Source of the DNA: Salinimicrobium xinjiangense DSM 19287
GTDB taxonomy: Bacteria; Bacteroidota; Bacteroidia; Flavobacteriales; Flavobacteriaceae
Assembly (NCBI RefSeq): GCF_000423585.1
Contig: NZ_AUIG01000001.1
Coordinates: 248,001-312,000, forward strand
Direction of reading: 5' to 3'
DNA length: 64,000 bases
Positions 54,298-63,540 of this stretch are shown here, piece after piece. The position numbers and the translations under genes were made by a program. Each line of letters starts with the position of its first letter. Within the stretch, counting starts at the first letter, position 1. The notes under the pieces are model-generated. The model ran no database searches, was not told where the DNA came from, and saw nothing but the letters and a program-made list of their open reading frames with translations.

Positions 54298-55362
54298 ATG
54301 GCCGGAAATTCCTTCGGAAAACTTTTTAAACTTACCACTTTTGGCGAGTCTCACGGCGAGGCGATTGGCGGGATCATAGATGGCTGCCCTTCAGGGCTTC
54401 AAATAGATGTGGACAAAGTGCAGGCAGAGATGGAAAGGCGGAAGCCAGGTCAATCTGCTATTGTGACGCAACGTAAAGAGCCCGACACCGTAAAATTTTT
54501 ATCGGGCATTTTTGAGGGTAAAACTACGGGAACCCCTATTGGTTTTATTATTGAAAACGCTAATCAGAAGTCAAAGGACTACTCCCATATCAAGGATGTT
54601 TACAGGCCGTCCCATGCCGATTACACCTATGATCAAAAATATGGGAACCGGGACTATAGAGGTGGAGGACGTTCCTCTGCAAGGGAAACTGCATGTCGCG
54701 TGGCGGCAGGAGCTATAGCCAAACAATTGCTTGGGAACGTACAGATCACAGCCTATACTTCGGCAGTTGGTCAAATTCAGCTTGAAAAGAAATTTGAGGA
54801 GCTCGATCTTGCTGAGATAGAGAAAAACCCTGTACGATGTCCCGATCCTGAAACGGCGGCTAAAATGGAAACCTATATAAAGGAGATCAGGTCCCAGGGA
54901 GACACCGTTGGTGGGGTAGTGGAGTGTGTGATCTCCGGAGTTCCCGCAGGCCTGGGAGAACCGGTTTTTGACAAACTACATGCTGCATTGGGTGCTGCAA
55001 TGCTTTCTATCAATGCCGTAAAAGGTTTTGAATATGGGAGCGGTTTCGCAGGTTCGGCTCTTAAAGGGAGTGAACATAATGACCTTTTTAATCCCGACGG
55101 TACGACTCAAACCAACTTTAGCGGCGGTATACAGGGAGGAATTTCCAACGGTATGGATATCGTATTCAGGATAGCATTTAAGCCCGTAGCAACTATAATG
55201 CAAAAACAACAGACCATAAATTCCGAAGGAGAAAGCGTTGAAATGCAGGGAAAGGGCAGACATGATCCTTGTGTGGTTCCCCGTGCAATTCCCATTGTGG
55301 AAGCCATGGCAGCTCTTGTCCTGGCCGATTATTACTTACTGAATAAAACATCAAAATTCTAA
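54298..55362 (+). CDS. aroC: Chorismate synthase
   Basis: The 354-residue protein is full length with all signatures: [19 protein letters not shown] (about residues 13-31), the FMN/substrate site [14 protein letters not shown] (about 103-116) followed by [12 protein letters not shown] (about 119-130), and the C-terminal [14 protein letters not shown]. It removes phosphate from 5-enolpyruvylshikimate-3-phosphate to make chorismate, the branch point of aromatic amino acid, folate and menaquinone synthesis. It is monocistronic or followed by the symporter gene about 20 bp downstream. Confidence 0.97.
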   Translation: MAGNSFGKLFKLTTFGESHGEAIGGIIDGCPSGLQIDVDKVQAEMERRKPGQSAIVTQRKEPDTVKFLSGIFEGKTTGTPIGFIIENANQKSKDYSHIKDVYRPSHADYTYDQKYGNRDYRGGGRSSARETACRVAAGAIAKQLLGNVQITAYTSAVGQIQLEKKFEELDLAEIEKNPVRCPDPETAAKMETYIKEIRSQGDTVGGVVECVISGVPAGLGEPVFDKLHAALGAAMLSINAVKGFEYGSGFAGSALKGSEHNDLFNPDGTTQTNFSGGIQGGISNGMDIVFRIAFKPVATIMQKQQTINSEGESVEMQGKGRHDPCVVPRAIPIVEAMAALVLADYYLLNKTSKF

Positions 55363-55381
55363 TTATACAGATAGCTCAAAA

Positions 55382-56698
55382 ATGAAAAAATTAGCACTGC
55401 ATTGGCAGATCCTTCTGGGAATGGCGGCCGGGGTCATTTTTGCCCTCATCATGACCAATTTCTCATGGGGTTCAGAATTTATAAGTGACTGGATAAAACC
55501 TTTTGGAAACATCTTTATAAATGCCCTGAAGCTAATTGCGGTTCCGCTAATTCTCGCGTCTCTTATAAAGGGGATATCCGATCTTAAGGATATCTCAAAA
55601 CTCTCTAAGATGGGTACCCGTACCATATTGATCTACATAGGCACCACGCTTATTGCAGTAACTATAGGTCTTGCAATGGTAAATTTAATTCAACCGGGTA
55701 GCGCTATTGCCGAGGAAACCAGGAATGATCTTATCACGAGTTATGAGGGCGATGCCAATGTGCGGATTGCTGATGCACAACGACAAAAGGAGGCGGGGCC
55801 ACTACAGGCTCTCGAAGACATAGTTCCCGGGAACATCTTTGCCGCAGCCAGTGATAACGGCAATATGCTACAAGTTATTTTCTTTGCCATCTTTTTTGGA
55901 CTTGGTCTAATTCTTATACCTGAAGAAACTGCCAGACCGGTAAAGGCTTTTTTCGATGGATTTAATGAGGTCATTTTAAAGCTGATCGATCTCATCATGC
56001 TTGCCGCACCATATGGTGTGTTTGCCCTTTTAGCGGCACTGGTGGTGGAATCGCCAAGTGCAGATCTCTTTGCTGCACTCGCTATGTATGGGGTGACCGT
56101 CTTGCTGGGACTTGCTCTTATGATAGGAGTTTATATGCTCATTGTTTGGGTAACAACAGGAAGGAATCCGGCCTTTTTTGAAAACGGAATAGCTCCGGCT
56201 CAGTTACTTGCATTTTCCACCAGCTCAAGTGCTGCAACCCTGCCGGTAACCATGGAACGTACCGAAGAACATCTGGGGGTTCATGAAGAAGTAACAAGTT
56301 TTGTTTTACCTATTGGAGCCACGATTAATATGGATGGTACCAGCCTTTATCAGGCTGTTGCAGCTGTATTTATTGCCCAGGCATTTGGAATGGACCTTTC
56401 TTTGGGAGCTCAACTTGGAATTATAGCTACTGCAACTTTAGCCTCCATAGGATCTGCAGCTGTTCCCGGTGCGGGAATGGTAATGCTGGTAATAGTACTT
56501 TCCCAGGCAGGAATTCCGGAAGCAGGACTTGCCCTCATTTTTGCAGTTGACAGGCCTCTTGATATGTGCCGAACTATGGTGAATGTCACAGGAGATGCCG
56601 CAGTTTCCATGATGGTTGCCAAATCTGTAGATAAACTTGGAGACCCCCACGTCAGAAACTGGGATGACAACCTTCCAAAAAAGGAAAAAGTACATTAG
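55382..56698 (+). CDS. Dicarboxylate/amino acid:cation symporter (GltP-like)
   Basis: The 438-residue integral membrane protein of the DAACS family has eight helices and two re-entrant loops. The serine-rich hairpin FSTSSSAATLPVTM (about residues 279-292) and PIGATINMDGTSLYQ (about 311-325) are the substrate and cation sites, and RPLDMCRTMVNVTGDA (about 396-411) closes the carrier. It couples Na+ or H+ to glutamate, aspartate or C4-dicarboxylate uptake. A periplasmic stretch near residues 115-145 is longer and more polar than in E. coli GltP. It starts 19 bp after aroC. The palindrome array begins 6 bp after its stop. Confidence 0.92.
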   Translation: MKKLALHWQILLGMAAGVIFALIMTNFSWGSEFISDWIKPFGNIFINALKLIAVPLILASLIKGISDLKDISKLSKMGTRTILIYIGTTLIAVTIGLAMVNLIQPGSAIAEETRNDLITSYEGDANVRIADAQRQKEAGPLQALEDIVPGNIFAAASDNGNMLQVIFFAIFFGLGLILIPEETARPVKAFFDGFNEVILKLIDLIMLAAPYGVFALLAALVVESPSADLFAALAMYGVTVLLGLALMIGVYMLIVWVTTGRNPAFFENGIAPAQLLAFSTSSSAATLPVTMERTEEHLGVHEEVTSFVLPIGATINMDGTSLYQAVAAVFIAQAFGMDLSLGAQLGIIATATLASIGSAAVPGAGMVMLVIVLSQAGIPEAGLALIFAVDRPLDMCRTMVNVTGDAAVSMMVAKSVDKLGDPHVRNWDDNLPKKEKVH

Positions 56699-56703
56699 AA
56701 TCT

Positions 56704-57345
56704 TTTGTCCCAGCCCTTCAGGCTGATAAAAACCACGCTAATCATTATAACCCGGAGCGTTGCTCCGGGCTAGAATATCTGAGGCTTTCAGCCTCAATAT
56801 ATTTTTTACCAGATAGTAAAGCCTGAAGGGCTTTAATAGAATAGCTCGGGGCACCGCCTCGAGATAGATGAACCACCCCCTAATTCGAGCCTGAAGGAAT
56901 TGCCAATTGTCGCTGGTAATATTGTGACTTGACATTTGACCCGGAGCATTGCTCCGGGCTGATTTCTTTGAGGCCTTCAGCCTCAATATCTGTTCTGGAA
57001 ATTATTCCAGATCGTAAAATCCTGAAGGGCTTTAATAAAATAGCCCGGGGCACCGCCCCGGGACAATAGGTCTACCTCAATAATTGGAGCCTGAAGGGCT
57101 CAAACCAATTGTCGTGCAATTTTACCCGGTGTGAGTCCCAGCCCTTCAGGCTGGTAAAAACTACGCTAACCGTTATAACCCGGAGCGTTGCTCCGGGCTG
57201 AAATATCTGAGGCCTTCAGCCTCAATATCTATTCTGGAAAATTTTCCAGATCGTAAAGCCTGAAGAGCTTTAATAAAATAGCCCGGGGCACCGCCCCGGG
57301 ACAAATAGGTCTACCTCAATAATTGGAGCCTGAAGGGCTCAAACC
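56704..57345. repeat. REP/BIME-like palindrome array, left part (three units)
   Basis: Three units of about 237 bp lie between the symporter and RAYT genes. They begin at 56709, about 56939 (lacking its first hairpin) and 57137. A complete unit carries six palindromes in fixed order: CAGCCCTTCAGGCTG, CCCGGAGCGTTGCTCCGGG, TGAGGCCTTCAGCCTCA, AAAGCCTGAAGGGCTTT, CCCGGGGCACCGCCCCGGG and GAGCCTGAAGGGCTC. The cores GCCTGAAGGGCT and its complement alternate in orientation. Differences among units fall mostly in spacers or preserve pairing. Confidence 0.9.
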
Positions 57346-57426
57346 CCGAGCAATCCGTAAACATCTTTATCTCTGAAATTCAATAGATATTTATAATATA
57401 TTGTGGTACAGTTAATTGTTTATTAT

Positions 57427-57876
57427 ATGGGACAATCCTTATCTAAATTGTATGTACACCTTATATTTTCCACTAAAAACAGGCATCCATTTATAACATC
57501 ATTGTATGAAGATTCTCTTTACAAAAACATATCTGGAATTTTCAAGAATCTCAATTCTCCGGTTTTAGCCATAAACTCAATGCCAGACCATCTTCATGTT
57601 CTATTTATTCTTTCAAAAAATAGTTCTTTAGCAGGTACGGTGGAAGAAGTAAAGAAGAGTTCCTCCAAATGGATGAAATCTCAGGGATGCGAATCTTTTT
57701 CCTGGCAAATAGGATATGGAGCGTTTTCCATCAGTCAATCAAATGTTGAGATGGTGACGAAATATATTGTGAATCAGAAAGATCATCATAAAAAATTTTC
57801 CTTCGAAGAAGAGGTTAAAGATTTTATGAAAAAATATGAAATGGGAGATTTTCATGAAGATTATTTTTGGCGGTAA
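57427..57876 (+). CDS. REP-associated tyrosine transposase (RAYT), Y1/IS200-like
   Basis: The 149-residue protein starts at the ATG at 57427, which gives the family N-terminus MGQSLSKLYVHLIFSTKNR; a GTG lies 24 bp upstream. It is a Y1_Tnp-superfamily HUH nuclease. The metal-binding HUH motif is in MPDHLHVLF (His55 and His57) and the probable catalytic Tyr113 is in YIVNQKDHH. It lacks any accessory OrfB. RAYTs cut and join single-stranded DNA at REP hairpins. This gene sits inside the palindrome array, three units before and four after it, so the array is its likely substrate. Both key motifs are intact. Confidence 0.92.
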   Translation: MGQSLSKLYVHLIFSTKNRHPFITSLYEDSLYKNISGIFKNLNSPVLAINSMPDHLHVLFILSKNSSLAGTVEEVKKSSSKWMKSQGCESFSWQIGYGAFSISQSNVEMVTKYIVNQKDHHKKFSFEEEVKDFMKKYEMGDFHEDYFWR

Positions 57877-57882
57877 TTCGGA

Positions 57883-58745
57883 ATTTTGTCCCAGCCCTTC
57901 AGGCTGGTAAAAACTACGCTAACCGTTATAACCCGGAGCGTTGCTCCGGGCTGGAATATTTGAGGCCTTCAGCCTCAACGTCTACTTGAAAAATAGTCTG
58001 GATTATAAAGCCTGAAGGGCTTTAATAAAATAGCCCGGGGCATCGCCCCGGGATAAAAATTCCACCACTATTATTCGAGCCTGAAGGGCTCAAACCAATT
58101 GTCGCGCAATTTTACCCGGTGTGAGTTCCATCCCTTCAGGCTTGTATAAAAGACATTATCCATTATCACCCGGAGCCTTGCTCCGGGCTGGAATATTTAA
58201 GGCCTTCAGCCTCAACGTCTACTTGAAAAATAGTCTGGATTATAAAGCCTGAAGGGCTTTAATAAAATAGCCCGGGGCATCGCCCGGGATAAAAATTCCA
58301 CCACTATTATTCGAGCCTGAAGGGCTCAAACCAATTGTCGCGCAATTTTACTCGGTGTGAGTTCCATCCCTTCAGGCTTGTATAAAAGACATTATCCATT
58401 ATCACCCGGAGCCTTGCTCCGGGCTGGAATATTTGAGGCCTTCAGCCTCAACGTCTATTTGAAAAATAGTCTGGATTATAAAGCCTGAAGGGCTTTAATA
58501 AAATAGCCCGGGGCATCGCCCCGGGAGAAATAGGTCTACCTTAATATTGGAGCCTGAAGGGCTCAACCAATTGTCGTGCAGCGTTGCTCCGGGCTGGGAT
58601 ATTGGAGGCCTTCAGCCTCAACGCCTATTTGAAGAATTGTCTGGATCATAAAGCCTGAAGGGCTTTAATAAATTAGCCGGGGGCACCGCCCAGGGACAAA
58701 TAGGTCTACCTTAATATTGGAGCCTGAAGGGCTCTAACAATTGTC
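57883..58745. repeat. REP/BIME-like palindrome array, right part (four units)
   Basis: Units begin at 57890, 58128 and 58364, plus a fourth truncated one at about 58580, with the same palindrome order as left of the RAYT gene and a spacing of about 237 bp. Units 58128 and 58364 are nearly identical to each other, with variant ends (TCCATCCCTTCAGGCTTG, CCCGGAGCCTTGCTCCGGG). The first unit starts with TTTTGTCCCAGCCC, exactly as the array does at 56704. The array ends about 125 bp before the next gene. Confidence 0.9.
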
Positions 58746-58871
58746 CTATCGAAATTCCAATCAACCTCTCATCGGGAATTATGATTAATTTCTATTCGAA
58801 AGTTTGCGAGACTTAGCAGAATTCCTTGTATTTGCGCGGAGTAAATTTTTAAAAGAAGAAGCCTTTTAGCA

Positions 58872-60029
58872 ATGACCGAGAAAGTCCGCAGTTATTACGA
58901 TAGTTTACTGGAAATCGATCAGAACCTCGACCGACTCGTGCGGGAGATCGATGTGTTGAATTATTTAAATCCATTGAACATTGAGCAGGAGAAAAAGCGG
59001 TTCTTTGCCTCAAAATTTTGTGAAGAACCAAACTTCAAGTACCGCAAACTGAAGTTTGACCCCTATACCTTACAGCGCCAATTTTTTAGTCAGAAGCTTG
59101 AAGACATTCCCGATGAAGATATCTACAAGCTGTATCACGACACTATTTACGAATATTCCGGATTGGTACAGTGTGTGGCTTCAGTAGGGAAGGGGCCAAA
59201 ATTTTTCTATAATTCTCTGCGGGTATTCGGAACTCCACAAGAGAAGGATGTCAAAAATGCCAAATTCATCCTGCATTTCCATAAGGAAGAAGATGCAGAG
59301 GAAATGGTGCCAAGATATAATGCAGATCAAGCTCAGGCTTACTTTCAGGCTTTTGGGGAGAAATACCCTTTTAAGTTTAAGATCAGGCAGAGCAACAGTA
59401 TTACCGGAGCTGCAATGGCTTTGAATACAACCCAGACCCTTATCGTTAAAAAGAACAGAAAATTTAGTGACAACGACCTGAAGATCCTCTCTAATCACGA
59501 GATTGGAGTGAACATGCTCACAACTTTTAACGGACTGAACCAACCACTACGCATCTTTTCACATGGTTTTGCCAATAATCACCCAACCCAGGCGGGACTA
59601 GCGATATTTAGTGAGTACATGAGTGACAGCTTAAGCCTTAAGAGAATGAAAGAGCTTGCTTATAGGGTACTGGCGGCAGATAGTCTCATCAAAGGCTATT
59701 CTTTTAGTGACACTTTTGACCTCCTGTATAACCAGTATAAACTAGACAAAGAAACCGCATGGGTGATCACTTTAAGAGCACACCGGGGAGGAGGCTTTAC
59801 CAAAGACTTCCAGTATTTACCGGGCCTTAAGAAGATATACGATTACTATTCTGCAGGAAAAGACATGGGCTTGCTTTTGACCGGTAAGGTCTCTGTAAAT
59901 GATGCGGAACTTATTCAGGAACTACAGAACAGAGGCCTGGCAGAAAAAAACGAGTTCTTCACCCATTCCTTCCGTGAAAACAAAAACACGAATGATAAAC
60001 TCGATTTTCTACTAAGCAACCTGAAATAA
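58872..60029 (+). CDS. DUF1704/QEGLA-family protein with altered metal-ligand motifs
   Basis: The 385-residue protein belongs to the family once called flavohemoglobin expression-modulating QEGLA proteins, now linked to tyrosine/phenylalanine carboxypeptidase-like zinc peptidases. The family pattern is an HExxxH helix and a Glu in a QEGLA motif. Here the first reads HEIGVN (H209, E210, N214), with Asn for the second His. The second reads QAGLA (residues 240-244), with Ala for Glu. Each change is a single base. The rest (NGLNQPLRIFSHGF, FSEYM, RAHRGGGFTKD) is conserved, so the fold is probably intact but activity may be lost or changed. It is a single gene between the palindrome array and a repeat region. 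Confidence 0.82.
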   Translation: MTEKVRSYYDSLLEIDQNLDRLVREIDVLNYLNPLNIEQEKKRFFASKFCEEPNFKYRKLKFDPYTLQRQFFSQKLEDIPDEDIYKLYHDTIYEYSGLVQCVASVGKGPKFFYNSLRVFGTPQEKDVKNAKFILHFHKEEDAEEMVPRYNADQAQAYFQAFGEKYPFKFKIRQSNSITGAAMALNTTQTLIVKKNRKFSDNDLKILSNHEIGVNMLTTFNGLNQPLRIFSHGFANNHPTQAGLAIFSEYMSDSLSLKRMKELAYRVLAADSLIKGYSFSDTFDLLYNQYKLDKETAWVITLRAHRGGGFTKDFQYLPGLKKIYDYYSAGKDMGLLLTGKVSVNDAELIQELQNRGLAEKNEFFTHSFRENKNTNDKLDFLLSNLK

Positions 60030-60231
60030 GTGTTCAGTGGTCGGTGATCAGTGGTCAGGAAGTTAGAAGTACGAGGTTAGAAGTACGATTTTTTCCTCGA
60101 AAATTCTCAACTCGTAATCCGTAACCCGCGATCCACAGGTTGAAATCCTGAACCTTAAGATTCTTCACTCCGCTGCACTCCGATCTGAATGACAAAAATT
60201 GAACCTTGAATCTTGAACCTTAAACCTTGAA
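60029..60231. repeat. Dispersed low-complexity repeat region
   Basis: The 203-bp gap has GTTCAGTGGTCGGTGATCAGTGGTCAGG near 60031-60058, GATTCTTCACTCCGCTGCACTCCGATCTGAATGAC near 60159-60193, and TTGAACCTTGAATCTTGAACC near 60199-60225. The same word families occur at 12.1, 23.7, 25.8 and 37.3-37.8 kb. Confidence 0.6.
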
Positions 60232-60645
60232 CTACTTGAGAAACAGCGCCTGAAGTTCGGGAGTAGGTACCATACAGGTTTCCTTTTTACCAAACCAATT
60301 ATACCTGTTATTCGCAATTATACTGTAGATGCCATCTCTCATACCTTCCGGTAGAGGCTTGAAAATTTTTAACCAGGAATATCCTTCAAGATGTTTCGCG
60401 ATTTCAATGGCCGCGGTTGATTTGTGATAGTATGCCACTCCGGGTTCTATTAAGATTACCGAATCCAGGTTTTCTGTATCAATCCCTCTTTCGTTAATGA
60501 TCTGTCTCCCCACATCACTTTGAAGGGGTGCAAATCTAAAGATATCTTCAGTGTCATTTTTTATTATCGTCTGTACTGTCTTGTTACAAAGATTACAAAC
60601 TCCGTCAAAAAGAATGATCTTTTTGTTTTCAGGGAAGTTCACCAT
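60232..60645 (-). CDS. DCC-family thiol-disulfide oxidoreductase-like protein (DUF393)
   Basis: The 137-residue protein has the DCC signature FDGVCNLCNKTVQTI with a CxxC pair (Cys17 and Cys20), followed by FRFAPLQSDVGRQI and a conserved DSVILIEPG. Members are predicted thioredoxin-like proteins of uncertain substrate. There is no signal peptide, so it acts in the cytoplasm or at the membrane. A C-terminal NRYNWFGKKETC element is typical of Bacteroidetes members. It lies 13 bp downstream of mutS2 on the same strand, so they are probably co-transcribed. Confidence 0.88.
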   Translation of the reverse strand: MVNFPENKKIILFDGVCNLCNKTVQTIIKNDTEDIFRFAPLQSDVGRQIINERGIDTENLDSVILIEPGVAYYHKSTAAIEIAKHLEGYSWLKIFKPLPEGMRDGIYSIIANNRYNWFGKKETCMVPTPELQALFLK

Positions 60646-60658
60646 AATTTTTCTTTTT

Positions 60659-62830
60659 CTATTTTTTTCGCTGTACCAGCTCCAACTGATCTACAGAGAC
60701 AGAGGTGGTGAAAATACCATAATTGACTTTTGCATTTCCTTTCTCAAGGCTGTCTATACTTCCTACAGCCTTACCATCCTGCATTCTCACCCGGTCTCCG
60801 ACTTTTAATACCGGTTTTGGAGTAGCAACTTCTTCTTTTTTTTCTTTTTCCTGTTTTTCTTTTTTCTTTTGCCTAATCTCTTTTACCTTCTCTTCTGCCT
60901 CCTGCATCACCTGCTTTTCTTTGGCTTTTTCAGCCTTTTTCTCTTTGACTGTGATCTTTTTTCTTTTAGAATTTTCGACTTCCACGATTTTCAAAAATTC
61001 GGCAATAAGTTCCTTTTTCTTTTTATTCTGAAAGTATTTTTCACTTATATCATTAATCTTGTTTCCAAGATAGATCAGCCTTTGATTAGTGTCATACAGC
61101 TCCTGAAAGTTCTCCAGTTTCTGCTGAATGCGTGCATTGGTTTCTTCCAGCTTCTTTTTCTCACTTTCGGTCTTTTGCTCCTTGGTCTTAAGAGCTGTTG
61201 TGGTTTTCTGAAGTTTGGAGCGTTCCTTCTGAAGGTCGGCTATACTCTTATCAAACCTTATCTTTCCACGTTCCACTTTTTTCTTGGAGCGGTTGATGAG
61301 ACTGTATGGGATACCGTTCTTCTGGGCAACTTCAAAGGTGAAAGAACTTCCGGCTTCTCCCATGTGAAGCTTGTATAAAGGCTCAAGGGTTCTGGAATCG
61401 AAAAGCATATTGGCATTGACAATATGTGGCAGTTCATTTGCCAGCATTTTCAGATTTGCATAATGGGTCGTCAATATACCGAAGGATTCTTTTTCATAAA
61501 AAACTTCCAGGAATGTTTCTGCCAGAGCACCTCCCAGTTCGGGATCACTCCCTGTTCCAAATTCATCAATTAAGAACAAGGTTTTATCATCTACTTTTTT
61601 GAGGAAGTAGTTCATGTTCTTAAGGCGGTAACTATAGGTGCTGAGATGATTTTCGATACTTTGATTATCACCTATGTCAGTCAGGATTTTGTTGAAAAGA
61701 CACATCCGGCTAAATTCATGCACGGGTATCAACAGCCCACTCTGTACCATCACCTGCAGTAAGCCCACAGTTTTGAGAGTGATACTTTTTCCGCCGGCAT
61801 TGGGACCGGAGATCACGATAATTCGCTTCTCCTTATTTAGCTCAATTGTTTGGGGATAAGTTTTTTGGTTCTGTTTTCGATTGTTTAGCAAAAGCAGGGG
61901 GTGATATGCGTCAATAAGTTCCAGTTCCCTGTCTTTGGTGATCCTGGGCATTACCGCATCCATTTCCATACCATATTTCGCCTTGGCAGCAACTACATCA
62001 ATATCACTAAGCAGTTCCTGGTAATCAATAAGTAGCGGGCGATAAGGTCTAATAAAGTTTGTGAGTTCCTTGAGGATCTTCTTGATCTCCTCCTTTGCCT
62101 CGTATTCCAGATTGTTCAGTTCCCGGGTATGATTATAAGTGGCTTCTGGCTGAATATAAACTATGCTTCCGGTCTTTGAATTTCCGAGAATACCTCCTTT
62201 AACCTTACGGCGGTGCATCGCAGATACTGCCAGCACCCTTATATTATCTACTACGGTCTCGCGTATGTCATCGAGATATCCAAGATTATTATAATGCGTT
62301 AGAGCGCTCCCAAAACTCGAATTTATTTGTCCTTTTACCTGATTGATCTTCCGCCTTAGTTCCTGAAGCAAAGGGGAGGCCTCATCTTTTACTTCCCCAA
62401 AGCGATCAATCACCCGGTTGATCTGTTCAATTATTAGCGGAGTATATTCAACTTCGGAAGTGGTTTTGTTCAGGCAGGGATAGAGTTCCTCATATTTTTC
62501 AAAGAACCTGATCAGCGTATTTGCAGTTTCTGAAATGGAACCAATCTTCCTTAAACCTGAAGCCTCCAACCTTGTCTCTTCAATTCCGAGGAATTTGATC
62601 TCCTGATCTATAGCATCAAATCCGTGATTAGGAATACGGCTCTCTTGTTGATAGGAGGAAACATATTCATTTGTTTGCCTGATGGCAAATAATGTCTTTT
62701 CATAGGTTGATAGTGGTGTTATTTCAAGAGCCTTCTCTTTTCCCGGGCCTGTCACAGTGTACCGGCTTAGCTGTTCGCAAACGGTAGGAAATTCGAGGTC
62801 CTGAAGGGTCTTGGCGGTAATTCTGATCAT
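60659..62830 (-). CDS. mutS2: MutS2-family ATPase without an Smr domain
   Basis: The 723-residue protein has the MutS2 core without the mismatch-recognition domain. Visible are a helical clamp region (about residues 60-300), Walker A in SGPNAGGKSITLKT (about 345-358), FLIDEFGTGSDPELGGALAE (Walker B, about 422-441) and TTHYANLK. A long Lys/Glu-rich coiled coil (about 530-665) follows. The last 60 residues form a small beta domain (KVGDRVRMQDGKAVGSIDSL), and no Smr nuclease domain is present. MutS2 acts on branched DNA or stalled ribosomes depending on species. Without Smr, an ATP-driven structural or rescue role is more likely than nuclease activity. Confidence 0.9.
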   Translation of the reverse strand: MIRITAKTLQDLEFPTVCEQLSRYTVTGPGKEKALEITPLSTYEKTLFAIRQTNEYVSSYQQESRIPNHGFDAIDQEIKFLGIEETRLEASGLRKIGSISETANTLIRFFEKYEELYPCLNKTTSEVEYTPLIIEQINRVIDRFGEVKDEASPLLQELRRKINQVKGQINSSFGSALTHYNNLGYLDDIRETVVDNIRVLAVSAMHRRKVKGGILGNSKTGSIVYIQPEATYNHTRELNNLEYEAKEEIKKILKELTNFIRPYRPLLIDYQELLSDIDVVAAKAKYGMEMDAVMPRITKDRELELIDAYHPLLLLNNRKQNQKTYPQTIELNKEKRIIVISGPNAGGKSITLKTVGLLQVMVQSGLLIPVHEFSRMCLFNKILTDIGDNQSIENHLSTYSYRLKNMNYFLKKVDDKTLFLIDEFGTGSDPELGGALAETFLEVFYEKESFGILTTHYANLKMLANELPHIVNANMLFDSRTLEPLYKLHMGEAGSSFTFEVAQKNGIPYSLINRSKKKVERGKIRFDKSIADLQKERSKLQKTTTALKTKEQKTESEKKKLEETNARIQQKLENFQELYDTNQRLIYLGNKINDISEKYFQNKKKKELIAEFLKIVEVENSKRKKITVKEKKAEKAKEKQVMQEAEEKVKEIRQKKKEKQEKEKKEEVATPKPVLKVGDRVRMQDGKAVGSIDSLEKGNAKVNYGIFTTSVSVDQLELVQRKK

Positions 62831-62842
62831 ATAAAATTTCCC

Positions 62843-62850
62843 TATTTTTG
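62843..62850 (+). promoter_or_regulatory. -7 element upstream of ung
   Basis: TATTTTTG matches TAnnTTTG 24 bp before the ATG at 62875. It shows that the TTG frame start at 62848 is not the real one. Confidence 0.5.
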
Positions 62851-62874
62851 GGAAGCCGCAATTTAACCATTATT

Positions 62875-63540
62875 ATGACCTTTAACATAGCAGCAGATTG
62901 GAAAAAAAAGTTAAATGATGAGCTGGAGAAGGCTTATTTCAAAGAACTTCGGGAATTTATAGTAGCAGAATATCAAAATTCTGAATGTTTTCCCCACCCG
63001 GATAATATTTTCAGGGCTTTTGATCTTTCTTCTTTTGACGAAACCAAAGTAGTGATCATAGGGCAGGATCCTTATCATGGTTACGGGCAGGCTCATGGAT
63101 TATGTTTTTCTGTGCAACCGCAAACTAAGGTACCGCCGTCCCTGGTAAATATTTACCGGGAGATAAGGGAAGATTTGGGGAAACCTGTTCCGTCGCACGG
63201 CAACCTTCAGCATTGGGCAGAGCAGGGGGTTTTAATGTTAAATGCAACTTTAACTGTTCGGGCGGGGCAGGCAGGTTCCCACCAGGGAAAAGGTTGGGAG
63301 AAATTCACAGATGCCATAATCGAACTACTTTCCGAAGAAAAAGAAAACCTTGTTTTCCTCTTGTGGGGAGGACCGGCACAGAAGAAGGGAAAGAAAATCA
63401 ACTCAGAAAAACATCTTGTGCTAACCAGCGGACATCCCTCGCCGCTTGCTGCCAATCGTGGATACTGGTTTGGCAACAAACACTTCAGCAAAACAAATGA
63501 TTATCTTATATCCAGGGGAAAGGAGCCTATTGACTGGTAA
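62875..63540 (+). CDS. ung: Uracil-DNA glycosylase
   Basis: The protein of 221 residues has the usual family-1 length. It carries the water-activating motif GQDPYHGYGQAHGLCFS (about residues 63-79), NATLTVRAGQAGSHQ, LLWGGPAQ and the catalytic HPSPLAANRGYWFG (about 187-200). It excises uracil from DNA after cytosine deamination or dUTP incorporation. The ATG at 62875 is chosen because a -7 box overlaps the upstream TTG and the protein then begins at the usual MTFNIAADWKKKL. It is divergent from mutS2 by about 45 bp, a compact pair of DNA-maintenance genes. Confidence 0.95.
   Translation: MTFNIAADWKKKLNDELEKAYFKELREFIVAEYQNSECFPHPDNIFRAFDLSSFDETKVVIIGQDPYHGYGQAHGLCFSVQPQTKVPPSLVNIYREIREDLGKPVPSHGNLQHWAEQGVLMLNATLTVRAGQAGSHQGKGWEKFTDAIIELLSEEKENLVFLLWGGPAQKKGKKINSEKHLVLTSGHPSPLAANRGYWFGNKHFSKTNDYLISRGKEPIDW

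Noticed and set aside
57403-57426. GTG start for the RAYT gene
   Set aside because: The ATG eight codons later begins the conserved family N-terminus MGQSLSK.
56704-58745. Regularly spaced repeats resembling a CRISPR array
   Set aside because: Units are about 237 bp and contain many internal palindromes, with no short identical repeats separated by unique spacers and no cas genes nearby.
60723-61378. Rightward Phe/Ser-rich open frames opposite mutS2
   Set aside because: They are the complement of the Lys/Glu-rich coiled-coil region; hydrophobicity is an artefact.
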